This document shows, in pieces, positions 1 to 11,559 of a DNA stretch of 64,000 nucleotides (position 1 is its first letter; each line of letters begins with the position of its first letter). The notes under the pieces are model-generated. The model saw only the letters and a program-made list of their open reading frames with translations, had not been told where the DNA came from and did no database searches. The position numbers and the translations under genes were made by a program. Source of the DNA: Beverwykella pulmonaria. Its lineage: Eukaryota > Ascomycota > Dothideomycetes > Pleosporales > Melanommataceae. The DNA lies in assembly GCA_001599595.1 (NCBI GenBank), contig BCHH01000010.1:1465374-1529373 (forward strand). Direction: 5' to 3'.

Positions 1-3000
1 CTCGGCCCAGCTGCTCTGGCCATACGGCCCTCGCGCGTTCTGGAGTGCAATATACGTGGGATTGTTGATACGGGAGTGGTTGAGCATGACGTACAACTGG
101 TCGCACTCTGTAGGGTTGCGCCCCCTCAGCATAATATTATTTCCACTCTTGAGACGGGACTCGGAGGTTGGCGGGGAGCGGATAGTGATATCGATAGCAG
201 TTGACTTTCGCATTGGCACTAAGGGCGTGAGATCCATTGCGATGAGAGGCGCCTTTCTCTCTGGTGCAATGATCTCGTCACCGTCCGCAAGGAACGGCTT
301 CGAGTGGGCAGCGGTGATCTCAAAGATCTCGACTTTTCCTGGAGTAACGACAATACTGCACTCGACAGGATGCAAGAGCTCCCATCTACCAGCATCTATC
401 CAATTGAAGACTGATGCAATTGACTTGGATGCTCGGCTAGATCCTCGTGGGACAGCCCGATAGGGTGTGTTGGAAGCCGATTGAGACGGGGTTATGGTTT
501 CACTCGGCGGTGTATATATCGAAGAGGGTGGAGATACCTTCGGGAGTCGTGTGATTTGGCCAAGCGGCATCAATGGTGTAGGAACATCGTCTTCGAGCTC
601 GTCTTCGGATGATTCAGAAGTAACGGATACATCCTCATCTTCCGAGACTTCTTCTTCGCTCTCACTCGAGGACTCGGTGCAGGTTGATGGCTCATATTCA
701 TGCTTGAGAGGTGAAGACGACCGTCTTCGGGTCTTATAGCCGGGAAGGGATGGCGTGAAGATCGGCGTCTTAGAGCCTTTGAGAGTTACTGGGGTTGCAG
801 GGCTGGGAGACCGATGTGGTGGTACAGGCGGAGGAGCATCGCTATCATCTACCAATGGGGTTTCTTCTTCGATAGCTTTGGTATTCTTCTTTTGCAACTT
901 CGCTGGAGCGGACCCCGATGGCTCTGGAAATTCGGGAGACTTTGCGGCAAATTCTTGTATGGGAGTGGTGGGTTGACTTGTCTTCCGTATCTTAGGAATG
1001 ATAGGTAGATCCATAGATGGTACAGATGAAGCTCGTCGGTGCATGCCAGGTCGTGTAGGTGTATGATGTATGTCTGTTACAGTGTCATTCTCGTCGTCCG
1101 ACTCGTCCGAGTACTCTGCTTCTGATGTGGGAATCCACACGCTGTAGCCCTTGCTTGACTGAGACAATGACGACGATGTGGTAGATTGTGGCTGCTCGGA
1201 TCTACGGCGCTTGGACAATTTCCGAGGCTGGGTTTCCTCCGGTGGATCATGGAGAACGATCTGTCTCGAGGGTCGTGATGCGCTTGGAGATGGAGAAAGG
1301 TTCTTGGACAGCCTCTTCGCTTTGGCACGTCTAAGGCTTATTGGAGAACTACTGCCAGCTCGATCCATAGCATCATCGAAGTTTCGAGGCGTTCGATCGT
1401 GTTCATCACTATTATCGTGGCTTGTGAGTCTCAGTGGGGACTCGCTCGCGCCATGATCGCTTTGCATACGGGCTTCGATGGGTGAAGGCGGTGATATAGC
1501 ACTGAAATCGCTTTTGCTCAGTCCCGACAAAATCTCGCTAGGAGGAGTAATTGGAGACACTGTTCGCGATTTCGGTCGTCTCTCTGGTGTATCGTAACCC
1601 CATCGTTTGGAGGTAGACTTCGCCTGCTCTCCAATTGGTACTTCAATCTCATGCGGGCTTGGAGTTCGACTCTTCTGCGGAGAGGTGCTTTCAGTCGCTG
1701 CGGACACTAAAGAAGAAGAGGCATGACTACTTGACGGTCGTGGCTTGATGAGAAGGCTTTGCTCGCGCTTCAGTTCTGAGAGCTGTGGGGGAATTGGCTG
1801 TAGACCCAGCATTTGAACCCATTCAAATCCAGCCGCCTCGTCATCTGACCTCAGGGAGAAAACTTCACTCCACTCATTTCCGCCTGCTTGGTATCCGCGT
1901 ATCATGACAACAATTTCGCCCTCGAGGTCGCCATTGCGGGCGGAAATGTGGCCGTGTTGTACTGGAGGGAGAAGTAGCCAACGACCGGTGCCGTCAACTT
2001 CACAAATGAGGACGTCTCCGCTATTGCCTGTATTTGGTGGATCATCACGAAGGAGCAGCTCTACACGGCAATTGACTTCTTGCCCGCTTGAATGCATTAA
2101 ATGCATGTCGAAATGATCTCTTGCTCGTACGCAGCGGGTTGGGTCGATGCGCACACCGGTGAGAGGCGCCAGACTCCGTGGATCTCGTGCGCGTGTCGGG
2201 TCGATATTCGATGCTGCCTCGTCCTCGAGTCGAGCGTACTCGTCGTTGGATCTTTTGCGCGCGGCCGTGACGAGCTCTTGAAAGGCATTTGCCATTTTTT
2301 CTGCCTGCTCGGATGGTTTAATGTGATTGATGCCCTTTGAAAACTGTCAGCGTTGCGCATACTATGTTTGCCGGGTTTGACTGACCTTCATGCTTTTGGC
2401 CAGATACTTAAGTCGAACCAATGGTCGTTTGAGCATGTATGCGACATCGACCCGCTCTCCATCTCCATTCACAACATACCCCTCCGCGTTCTGGGGGAGC
2501 CCTTCGTCCCACGGCGCAGCGTCATCCGGACCATTGATAACTTTGGCGGGTGTGAATGGGTCCTCATCTGCAGGAGCTAGACTGACAACCACATCTTGGA
2601 AGCCGAGGCGCCAGGCGTTGATGTAATCGGAATAAACATGCTGCGAGCTTTGCGCCCATGAAACAAAGGCGTCAGAGTTCTCTTTCGGGACGCGTCGGTG
2701 CAAGCTCTTCAAGCGCTCCAAGGAAACGCCCATATCTACAATCGGCTTCGTAATATTACTTGGATCTGTTTGTGCTGAGCGACTGAACAGTCCGGCTGCA
2801 ACCGCAGAGTCGGACTTGGATAGGACACAACTAAGAAGGACGGGGATGACACCATCGACCAGTGTCCGGAGCTCTCGCATATATTTAGCCTCGTCTGAAG
2901 CAATTTCGCTCATGATGTCGCCAATTGTGGCAGTAGCCAGCCGACTCCTGTTTGTTCGGATGCTTCGAGCGGATACAATGCTCTTCGTTCCTGCCCTGGG

Positions 3001-5010
3001 TAAGGAGAGCACCGATATCAGGTCGGCATGACTGGCAAGTCTACTGCGCTTTGTGCTCCTGCGATTCAATGTAGTAAGTGTGTTCATATTGAATTGATCC
3101 CCAGCCTCAGAGGCAAGTATGAGTTGGTCATTTACGTTTTGTTCGGCATCTGTTTCGACAGCCTCCGATCCTACTGCAACAGAAGTAGGAGGCGCCTTCA
3201 TTTTTGTGGCGAACGTCTCAACCGAAGCAATTGTTGAGAGTCTCTTCCCAGTCGATGGGAACATGCGACGCGTTGCGAGGGTATCGGGGCGAGGCCTGAG
3301 AGAGATCTTTTCAAGCTCCACGGATGTCGATACGTCAACGGACGAGGATGGGGCAGAGGATGTGGCGTCTTCTTCATTCGTCATTGATTCTCGGAGGGGA
3401 GAAGATATGGCTCGGTCTTTGGTGGGCGAATATGTGTTGCGCCTCGAACTCGCACCACGGCGTTTCAATGTGAGGGTAGGGGTCAATTCCCCATCATTAT
3501 CCACAGGTCGTGCGTCAACATCAGTTGGGCCGGAAGACGATAGGTCATTGTCCAGATTCTGTGTCTCTAGTTTCATGGGCGCACTCCTATCTCTTCTGTG
3601 CCGCCTGCTACCGCTTGCGCGCCTGGGCGTCTCTTCCACGGGCACATCCTTGGAGTCTGTCGATGCGCTTACGTCGGATGGTTCGGGCTTGCGGGTCGAC
3701 TCCATGGTCGATACTGACTCTCGCGAGGGTCGCCGTTTGCGAGAGTCTGCATCCATGAACGGATCTGGCGTGGTTTGGAGCCATGCCTCGAGGCGGCTTC
3801 CCAAGACTCTAGGAGGCGTCTCGGGAACTGGCGGGTCAGGCGAGTTCGAGGTTGTGATATCTTCTAGATCTTCTTGATACGAAATGCGGCGAGAGCGTGG
3901 CCGGAAAGTTGATATAGGTTCTCTTGGACCACTCGGCCCACTACGGGTGTGATCTCTCCTAGGCCGGCTCCTCCGTCTCTCTCGAATATTGTCGCCATGA
4001 CGCGGTTCACTTTTAGACAGACCTGGCTCGTACTCGACGGTAATCTGGTTCGCAAGGTCTTCACTAGATAGGGTTTCTGGTTTGTGTGTGGTTCTTGTCT
4101 TGATGGGCGTAATCTCGTCCGCAGACAGCGATCCTCGCGGTGAGGCTCTCGGTGAGGTTGCTGAACGACGGCGGCGGCGGCGTGATCGGGAAGGTTCCAG
4201 CTTGCCTGTCGAACCTGAAGGAGAGTTCGGAGAGGTGATGCCATCGTCGCCGGCATGTACGTCTTTTCCACTGCCAGATCCGCTGCTACCGGGCCGCTCC
4301 CGTTCTCGCCCGTCGTTTCCTGCGCTGTGAGGCCGCGATCCTCTTCTCTGTCTCGCACTCCGAGTTCGCTGCCGCACACGCTGTCCCGGGTTGCCGGAGA
4401 GTAGAACAATTGGCTTCGGTGGCTTTGGGGTAGTGACCTTGGGCTCCGCGGGCTCGACCTTTCGCGTCACGGGCCGCACCCAGGCGGTGGGGAGGGGTTT
4501 CGGCGTGGGGCGCGCGGTGCCATCCTTGGGGGGAGATTTCCCAGCTGCGGCCCTGTTGCGCCAGTGCGAGTCGCTGATAACGCGCTTCTTCGGGGCCGTC
4601 GCCACAAGCACCTCGTCATCCAGCTTGTTGTGCACCGGCTTCTTTGCGCTCTTCGGCCGCTCTGGCGAGGGTTCGGGCTCGGCAGGCTTCTTTGGTGTGA
4701 GTATGGGCGACGCGCGCGCCTTGTCCTCGTGAGGTCGAGCTGCTGGAGCGGAGGGCAGCTTGGGTGAGGGTGTGGGCGCGGCAGGCGATGCGACGGGAAT
4801 CTCTGGGCCTGAGTCGTCGCCCTCGAGGTCGGTCTGCCACTTTCTGATCTTATCGCGCACATTGGCGGGCTTGTCGATGCCAATGGCCTTGCCGAAGTCG
4901 ATGGGCTTCATGGCTTGCTTCTCAATTGCGGCTTTGGCTTTGGCGGGTGTGCCATCTTTCTTGGGGCGAGCCGCGTTTCGAGGGCCCTGAGGAGAGGGGG
5001 GGACGGGCAT
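1..5010 (-). CDS. RhoGEF (DH-PH-like) large low-complexity protein, 3' end outside window
   Basis: Exon 1 (5010-2386, 875 codons) and exon 2 (2334 to the edge, 778 open codons) are joined by a 51-bp intron (2335-2385, GTCAGT...CAAAG); phase is preserved, and the frame is open to base 1. The first ~640 residues are Ser/Pro/Arg-rich and look disordered. Residues ~680-880 resemble a Dbl-homology (RhoGEF) domain, starting with IGDIMSEIASDEAKYMREL and ending at LKRPLVRLKYLAKSMK on the exon junction. Exon 2 has a PH-like beta-rich stretch ending in EWSEVFSLRSDDEAAGFEWV, then a long acidic/Ser-rich tail. Such proteins activate Rho-type GTPases by nucleotide exchange at the cell cortex; that role comes from the family, and the GTPase partner cannot be told. 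The ATG at 5010 is the first of the open frame. The C-terminus lies left of the window. Confidence 0.8.
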
Positions 5011-5875
5011 GGGGTCTAGAGGGCATTGGGACAGTCAGCGGCAGGCGGCGGAGAGATGAGGGTGCGATGACGAGTGGTGATGGGTGGTGGTGGTGTGGTG
5101 TTTGGGCTGGCGGGCGGACTTGGGTCCGGCGGGATGTCCATGTCAACAAAGTCGCTCGTGTATCACTCGCTTACCTGGGACAGGCGTGCGGGCACCATCA
5201 GCAGCTATAGGAAGGGGTGAAGGCGATATTAGAGGGATGGTGAGCGCATCTGGCCATGAATGCGCTGGCGCGAGCCTGTTTGTAGCTGTGAGGCGCTCAA
5301 TGTGTTGTGTTCGGTCCTATCTGGCGGGCGAATCGTTGTCTCGATGTTGAGGCTGCTTGCACAACAACGCGCTAATTTCATGCAGATCCTTGCCACTAAC
5401 AAAACACTCAGAACCAAGATATAGCGACGGATCGTGTCTGCGGGTCGGTTTGCTGTTTTGTGCCAGTCTTTGTCATCTGCCTTTTGGGTCGCGTCGTGGT
5501 ACTCTGCCCATTCATCGACGCTGCAGCTGCGGTAGTCCAGCAGTCCCCGTTGCTGTGCGAACCCCTGGTCGCAGCGTGATATCCCGGATGATCAGCCAGT
5601 GCCACAGCGGGGGTGCCACAGCACCTCTGCCGGTACTAGGCCTAGACAGGCGCAAAGGGCAAGCAAACCTGAAATCTGGTGGTGAGACCAGGAATATTAT
5701 GTAAATTGCTCTGCATGCGAATACTAGTCTATGCACTAAGGGTATCTTGCAGTGTCCTCTAACTGCCCAGACTCAGAGATAAACTTTGTATGCTACCCCA
5801 TCACAATCGCCCTATTACAACACACACACCAGAGAATGCCGTTCCGCGCATCCTCCGCCGCCGCTCCACCATGCT
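5011..5875. other. Intergenic, no gene seen
   Basis: This interval separates the RhoGEF start from the 3' end of the EBP gene. It should hold the RhoGEF promoter and 5' UTR. Open frames here are short and show no domain resemblance or codon continuity. Confidence 0.6.
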
Positions 5876-6768
5876 TCAACGACGCTTTTTCGCGGCACCA
5901 TTAGCCCCGTTCGCTTTTCGCGCCTTCTCCACCTTCGCCAGTGCGATGAATGCCCGCCAGCTCGCTCCTACGCCATTCAGAAGCAGGATGCCGGGAAATA
6001 CAATCCAGAACGCGTTCATCAAGACAAAATACCCCCAAAAGTACGCCGCCTCAGGCCTCGAGTAAGAGAGATTGAGAATGTAGTGGTCGAACATGCTCGT
6101 TGCGTAGTACAGGATGTCACCGTAGAGCTGGCCGAGAGACACAATGATCTGCAGCGGGTAGCGGAGAGGGTGGTCGACGGCGATGAGGCCAGCCGTGACG
6201 AAGGACAGTGGGCCCCAAAAGATCTTCACGGGGCCAGTGTTAGCGCGGTGCTCTCAGAAAGCAGACTCAAGATAGCGTACCGCTGTGATGCTTTCCATGC
6301 ACAAGACGAACGCGTCTTGGGTCAGGTATCGCGAGTCCGACAGCGAGTACTCCTTCCACAGCTGCCCAAAGAGATCCTGCATGCCGCCCATGCGCTGGAA
6401 GTTGTACGCAAAGTAGCCCTCGAAGAACAGATGTATGCAGCCACCTGGTGCTCTTGTTAGTCTGCAGCCCCTTTCTAGCCCTGCGCTCTCCAACACCTAC
6501 AGAGAATGAACCACAGCACAGTGATCAGATCCGAGGTTGACACGTTCGGCCGCAGCCTCTTCACGGCCGCATACGTGATGGCGAAGATGACGGTGCAGCC
6601 AGCAGCAAACATGGAACAGAGCTCCAGCGTGTTCCACTCATTGGCGAGGTATCCGACGATTTCAGCCTCAATTGGGTAGTAGGGGTGCAGTGGAGGCGTG
6701 GGCGTCGTGGCAGGCATAGCGGAGGGCGGATCGAACATGTCCTTGACGCGCTGGAGGAATAGAGCCAT
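5876..6768 (-). CDS. 3-beta-hydroxysteroid delta8-delta7 isomerase, emopamil-binding (EBP) family
   Basis: Three exons: 6768-6501, 6444-6281 and 6223-5876, with introns of 56 bp (6445-6500) and 57 bp (6224-6280). Phases join cleanly to give 259 aa. The family isomerises the delta8 sterol double bond to delta7 in the endoplasmic reticulum, late in sterol synthesis. Family landmarks run in order: LCGCIHLFFEGYFAYN with the His and Glu of the active site, LWKEYSLSDSRYL, CMESITAIFWGPLSF across the second junction, HPLRYPLQIIVSLGQLYGD, and a last hydrophobic segment WGYFVLMNAFWIVFPGILLL followed by a Lys/Arg-rich tail (KARKANGANGAAKKRR), as in ER-retained EBP proteins. The start is the ATG at 6768 (MALFLQ). 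An upstream in-frame TTG at 6786 is unlikely to be used. Many ascomycetes use Erg2-type isomerases for ergosterol, so an EBP-type enzyme may act in parallel or on other sterols. Confidence 0.92.
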
Positions 6769-7659
6769 GGTGGCCGGCGCACGCAAGGAGATATTTTGTT
6801 GAAGGCGCCCAGGTGCGCTTGCTCAAGTGAGTTTAGGCCAGGAGCTATGGGCCTAGCCAAGACACGCCGCCTGTTCCCGTGACTGCACAACGAAACACCA
6901 CTCCAGACTTCACGCCTTCATTTTTCATCATCGCGCCAGTCCAAGATATAATCAACAATGTCTCCTGCATTTGAACCCCTAAAGTTTTCGGAACCCATCT
7001 CTTTCCCGTAGAATCAAAACCTGTCATTGTGATTAATTTCATTCCATTGCACTCTCGCCATTATTGCCTGCTAATACAATATGACATGTAATCTACACTA
7101 TCAACCTCAACCAGTATCATATTCCCACTCTCATCGCAAGACGAACTTCACTTTCATTTTCCCGTCCTGCGTTGAAACATCACACTTCTCACAAGTTCAA
7201 AGTTTTGTCTCGTGAGCTTTTGTTCTTCTTACTCTCGGTTTCCTATTTAGTGTTACGGTTTTCAAAGCCCCCTGTTTCCAACGAATGGAAAAGTAGTTCG
7301 TGCTCTACGCCCACTCGGACATATTCCATCCTGCGAAACACTGGTGTCAGATTATAACTCGCAAATTAAGTGTCCCTCATCTTAGACCCAGTAGTCGCGT
7401 TCTATATATCACAGGATGCTCCTTACATGTAAATCAACCTCGCTTAGTTACCCTTGCCGAGTTTCTTGAGCCCGAATTCACAGATAGATCCGAAACATTT
7501 CGCTCAGCCCCAGATTCCATGTCATACGCAGGAAAACTCCCAGTTGCTATTGGAAACAATGATACTCAATTTAAAGAGCACCTACCCCGTTCTTAGATAT
7601 GCTTCTTAAAACTATGCATTCATTAATCTTTTCTTCGCTACAATATTCATCACTATGCT
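6769..7659. other. Intergenic, no gene seen
   Basis: This is AT-rich between the divergent EBP gene and the GH27 pseudogene, and it holds both promoters. Nothing in it resembles a known coding or RNA gene. Confidence 0.55.
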
Positions 7660-9149
7660 ATGACATTCCTCACTATTCTTCGGCATTTTCCCCGTTGCAG
7701 GTGCCCTGGTGCTGAAAGACAATGTTGGAAGACTCCCAGTGTTGGGAGTACGTCCACATCACCCACCTCTAGCCATCCTATCTAACCACTCTTCAGTGGA
7801 ACTCCTGGAACGCGTACCACTGTGATATAAAAGAATCCCAGATCACGGCCACAGGACAGCAGTTCATCCACTTGGGATAGGTGTAAGTCCACCTCGTCGC
7901 TACTCTTACCATCACTAACATTTTCAGGCTGCGGGCTACAAATACATCAACATTGACGACTGCTGGAGCGTCAAAGACCACTGCGACCCAAACACCAACA
8001 GGATTATCCCCGACCCAACTCGCTACCCCAATGGCATCAGCCGCACTGCGCATTCTATCCACGAGCTGGAGTTTAAGCTTGGTGCTTGGTATTTATAGTA
8101 GCGCTGGTACAACAGTGAGTTTTCCTCCAGAACCCGGATATAGTTTGTGACGCTGATGGAAGCTAGACGTATGCTGGATACCCTGCCTCCCTCAGCTTTG
8201 AAGCTATAGACGCTGCTACATGAGCAGAATGAGGTGTAGACTATCTGAAGTACGACAACTGCAATTACCCGCAGGAACTCAGAGATGATTGCAAAGCTTG
8301 TGTATCTGAGAACCGAGATGATCTCGTCAATGGAACATGTCTGTTTCTTCCCACGCAAATCCCTCGATCTCCTTGCTAATATCCCAGGCACAAACACCAC
8401 CTGCCTGTGCTCTGCATCCTACGACCATACCCAGTCCAAAACTACCCACCGCTTCGCTTCCATGCGTGACGCCCTGTTACCCAAACCGCACAATCCTCTA
8501 CTCCCTCTGCGAATGGGGTGAATCTGGCGTCAACACATGGGGTGCGCGCACGGGCTCCTCCTGGCGCATGCCCCCAGATATCGACCCTAGCTGGCCGCGC
8601 ATTCTCTCCATACTAAATGAAAACAGCTTTTGCCTCAATAGCGTCGATTTCTGGGCCCACCCCGATGCCGATATGCGGGAAGCTGGGAATGGTATTACGC
8701 TGGCGGAGAGTAAGACGCATTTCGCGTTGTGGGCGACTATGAAGAGCCCATTGCTTATCGGCACGGATTTGGGTAAGATTTCTGGTGAGGAGCTGGAAGT
8801 GTTGAAGAATCCATACTTGTTGAGGTTTCGCCAAGATCAGGGTGTGGGGAGACTCGCGATGCCGTATAAGTGGGGCACGAAATTGGATTGGACGTTCAGT
8901 ACGTCATTTCCGGCGGAGTTTTGTAGTGGGCCGTCGAGTAATGGGACCTTAGTATTGATGTTTAATACGTACAGTGAGCAGAGAAGTTAGACGGCGGTAT
9001 GGAGCGAGATTCCCGAGTTGAAGGGGGTGGAGAAATGGAGAGCGGAGGATATTTGGACAGGGCAGGATTTAGGGTATGTGGAGGGGAAGGCGAGTGTGGT
9101 GGTTGAGGGACACGGAACTGCGGGGTTGTGGGTTGGGGAGTGCTGTTAG
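7660..9149 (+). pseudogene. Broken GH27 alpha-galactosidase
   Basis: The frame can be followed as a fungal GH27 enzyme (secreted, removes terminal alpha-galactose). Pieces in order are a signal-like start near ATG 7660, a segment ending VGRLPVLG, intron 7748-7796, [43 protein letters not shown] with the nucleophile Asp, then [14 protein letters not shown] to the end at 9149. It is disabled many times: a frame change near the signal peptide, TAG at 7878-7880, a 7-bp tandem duplication at 8078-8090 before [11 protein letters not shown] at 8221 and 8230, a frameshift near 8481 in the MRDALL region, and TAG near 8988 before TAVWSEIPE. The damage is mixed (indels plus stops), not purely RIP-type. 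The longest surviving frame (to 8990) is only the C-terminal half and should not be called as a separate gene. Confidence 0.88.
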
Positions 9150-9741
9150 GGGTTTGGTACGGGAGGACGGAGTGAGATGTGGCGGAGTAGTTGTGTAGGG
9201 CGTTAGTTGGGAGATGAGTGAGTTGTGAGACTACGAGTTGCGCAAGATGAATACCGTAAGCTAGAGTACGTGCGCGTTGGATACGGGTCTATATTGACCT
9301 CTATGGGCTGCAGCAGCCCTCGATTCCTGAATGGTGGATGATAGTGGTTCAACTCGTAAGTTCTTAACCTTGTGGTGATTGTTCTTTGATCTGGCTAAAT
9401 CCATTCATCCAGTATATACATGAAAGATCTTTCTCCGCATTCCGCTAGCCTCAAATAGCATTCAAGCGAGCTGAGCGCAACAAATAGACTCTAGGAACCG
9501 GGGTACAGAAACCGTTTCGCGCGAGTGAATTTCTGCAACTGTATAACGCAATATCAGCATGCACCCACGCTGCCATTGACAAGCTGACACTTTAGTCTCG
9601 CACCTATTAGTATTTCCTCTTTAGGCCATGGATGTAGTCACGCGAGTAGTATAAGTAAGTACGCCCACTTGCTGTTTCATGACCTCTTAAATCGCGTGTA
9701 CCCGCGGTTGTCCCTGCTAAGCTCTGCTCAAGGAAGTAACA
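9150..9741. other. Intergenic, promoter region of the LPMO gene
   Basis: No coding frame of note is seen. It lies between the GH27 pseudogene and the AA9 start, on the same strand. Confidence 0.5.
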
Positions 9742-10675
9742 ATGCATCATTCCAGAATCGCCACTCTGATATCGGCCTTTGTGCCTCTGGCAGTAAGTCA
9801 TGGTGGCGGCATGCACTACACCATCGACTCTATCGTGTACACCGGGTTTGTCTCCCATATCTTCTTCCTTTCTCCAGCCTTATAATCTAACCTTTCGACA
9901 GCACCTACGACAAAGTTCTCAACACCTCAACTGGAAGCATCCAGCGCCAGTGGAATTGGGACGGCATCTACCAACCCGACCTATCACATCTGTCCTGCGG
10001 CACCCCGGGCACGCCCTACGTTATCTCGCACCATGCGCCCATAACCGCTGGCAGCACAATAAGTGTAAATTATACCATTCCCGGCTCAGGATGGACCTTT
10101 GGACACCCCATCGGGCCCATGCTCGCCTACATGGCCGCATGTCCCTCCACCGGATGCGAAACCATCGATCTCCTCGCCCCGATCTGGTTCAAGATATGGG
10201 AAGCCGGTCTTGTTAATGGGAATTTCGTAGACGGATACTGGAAGATGCGTGACGTTTATGAAGGCGCGAATTTGGAGATTCTGACACCGGCGACGTTGAA
10301 GCCTGGAAAGTATATTTTGAGACATGAGATGGTGAATTTACAGACGGGGCCCGTGCAGATTTTTCCGAATTGCATTCAGCTTGAGGTCAGCGGCTCCGGG
10401 AGTAGTCTTCCCGAGGAGAAAGAACTCGTTGCGTTTCCAGGGGCGTATGATGGGGCTTTTGGTAAGTTTCAATGTGAGAGTGATGCTGAGACCGGCTGAA
10501 AGGTGTGACTGACTTTGTGTAGGGACCAGTTGGCCGAAGAACGAAGGAGCGACATGGTTCTATGTGACACACGCCAACGATACTGTGAGTGCATTATTAC
10601 TTGATGAGGTCGAGTGTTTGCTAATACGAGATTTAGTACTATCCCATGCCTGGGCCGCCGCTATGGCAAGGATAA
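9742..10675 (+). CDS. AA9 lytic polysaccharide monooxygenase (former GH61)
   Basis: Four exons: 9742-9845, 9902-10461, 10523-10584 and 10637-10675. Introns are 9846-9901 (donor GTTTGT), 10462-10522 and 10585-10636. The protein is 254 aa with no CBM. AA9 enzymes are secreted copper enzymes that oxidatively cleave cellulose or related glucans. A signal peptide (MHHSRIATLISAFVPLAVS) would leave His20 as the mature N-terminus, the first arm of the copper histidine brace. His103 in FGHPIGPMLAY is the second copper ligand, His176 (YILRHEM) and Gln187 are the conserved second-shell residues, and Cys67/Cys192 are likely disulfide partners. The axial position, Tyr in nearly all AA9 (QxYPxC), reads Phe189 here (QIFPNC). 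The tiny last exon ends PMPGPPLWQG. Skipping intron 3 would give a longer, unlikely C-terminus. Confidence 0.92.
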
Positions 10676-11235
10676 AGACTCTAGTTCAGAACTGGGGCGA
10701 TGGCGACTCATTCTTGTCAGAGCTAAGAGCACTCTTTCTAATGTTTCAAAACAGCTTTAGCTCCAGAAATGTCTTAAAATATTGATGATTTTGACGTATT
10801 TGCTTACGCTTGACATGTGCGGAAAGAAATTAGCTACTAACCGTCTAAAATGGTTATTTTATCCATGGGGATTTCAGGATGAACACGTTTCCCTGCGCAG
10901 GGAAGAACTTGACTACGGTAAGCTGTTTGAAGAGCGGGTATAATTTCAAGGAAGAGGATGGAAGGTTAGTTTTTGAGTATTGTATGTTACTGAGTCTAAA
11001 TGAAAACAGGCATGGCAGTAATAGTGAGGCAAATGTAGGTAACAAGTAAAATATTTATCTTTCCTTGAAAAAGACCTACCAGCAGGCTTTTGCAACCTCC
11101 CAAAGATCTCCTACGCACGACCTGTTATTATCGTCGGATGGGACAACATGTTTGAGGGAAACTCTTTACAAACAATCGACTGCTGTGTAGAGTCAGACTA
11201 GTCTCTTTTAGCTTTACCTCGGCTCAACTATGGTG
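10676..11235. other. Intergenic between LPMO gene and transposon
   Basis: This is the AA9 3' region and host DNA up to the left inverted repeat of the transposon. No gene is seen. It could contain part of the original upstream region of the amidase now at 28,611. Confidence 0.5.
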
Positions 11236-11267
11236 AGCGGTTAACGGGTAAAGTGCAATAGCTTTTT
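11236..11267 (+). repeat. Left terminal inverted repeat (32 bp)
   Basis: It begins AGCGGTTAACGGGTAAAG and ends in a run of T. It is a perfect reverse complement of 28511-28542. It contains the palindrome GTTAAC. Confidence 0.9.
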
Positions 11268-11377
11268 TTCTTGGCTAGGAACATCAAAGTCGCGACAATC
11301 ACAATCATAATTTTTGACGAACCAGCCTTTACTATAAAATCCTAGAGGATAGTATAATAATTTTATATAATAAGTAG

Positions 11378-11559
11378 AGCTATCTTTTAAGCACCACCAC
11401 CAATTGTATAAGTTGAACGTCCACCAACAGGCTTGCCAGCAGGAGGAGGACGAGGAGACGCGGAGTGGAGCTATCTTTTAAGCACCACCACCAATTGTAT
11501 GAGTTGAACGTCCACCAACAGGCTTGCCAGCAGGAGGAGGACGAGGAGACGCAGAGTGG
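11378..11559 (+). repeat. 91-bp tandem duplication over the 3' end of the DUF3716-like gene
   Basis: Two copies, 11378-11468 and 11469-11559, begin AGCTATCTTTTAAGCACC and differ at a few bases. Each contains the stop codon of the minus-strand gene and the codons for its Pro/Gly-rich tail. The second copy (closer to the gene body) is the one in frame with the gene, so the first copy lies beyond the stop. Confidence 0.88.

Noticed and set aside
3119..3877. 252-codon plus-strand open frame
   Set aside because: It lies wholly antisense to the RhoGEF exon 1, whose long, spliced, domain-bearing frame explains the sequence.
5786..6460. 224-codon plus-strand open frame
   Set aside because: Antisense to the EBP exons, including across their introns; no resemblance to a known protein.
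8337..8990. 217-codon frame as a separate glycosidase gene
   Set aside because: Its first ~50 residues are out of frame with GH27, and the rest is only the C-terminal half of the broken enzyme.
11228..11235. Target duplication for the TIR transposon
   Set aside because: Only TG matches at both borders, which is too short to claim.
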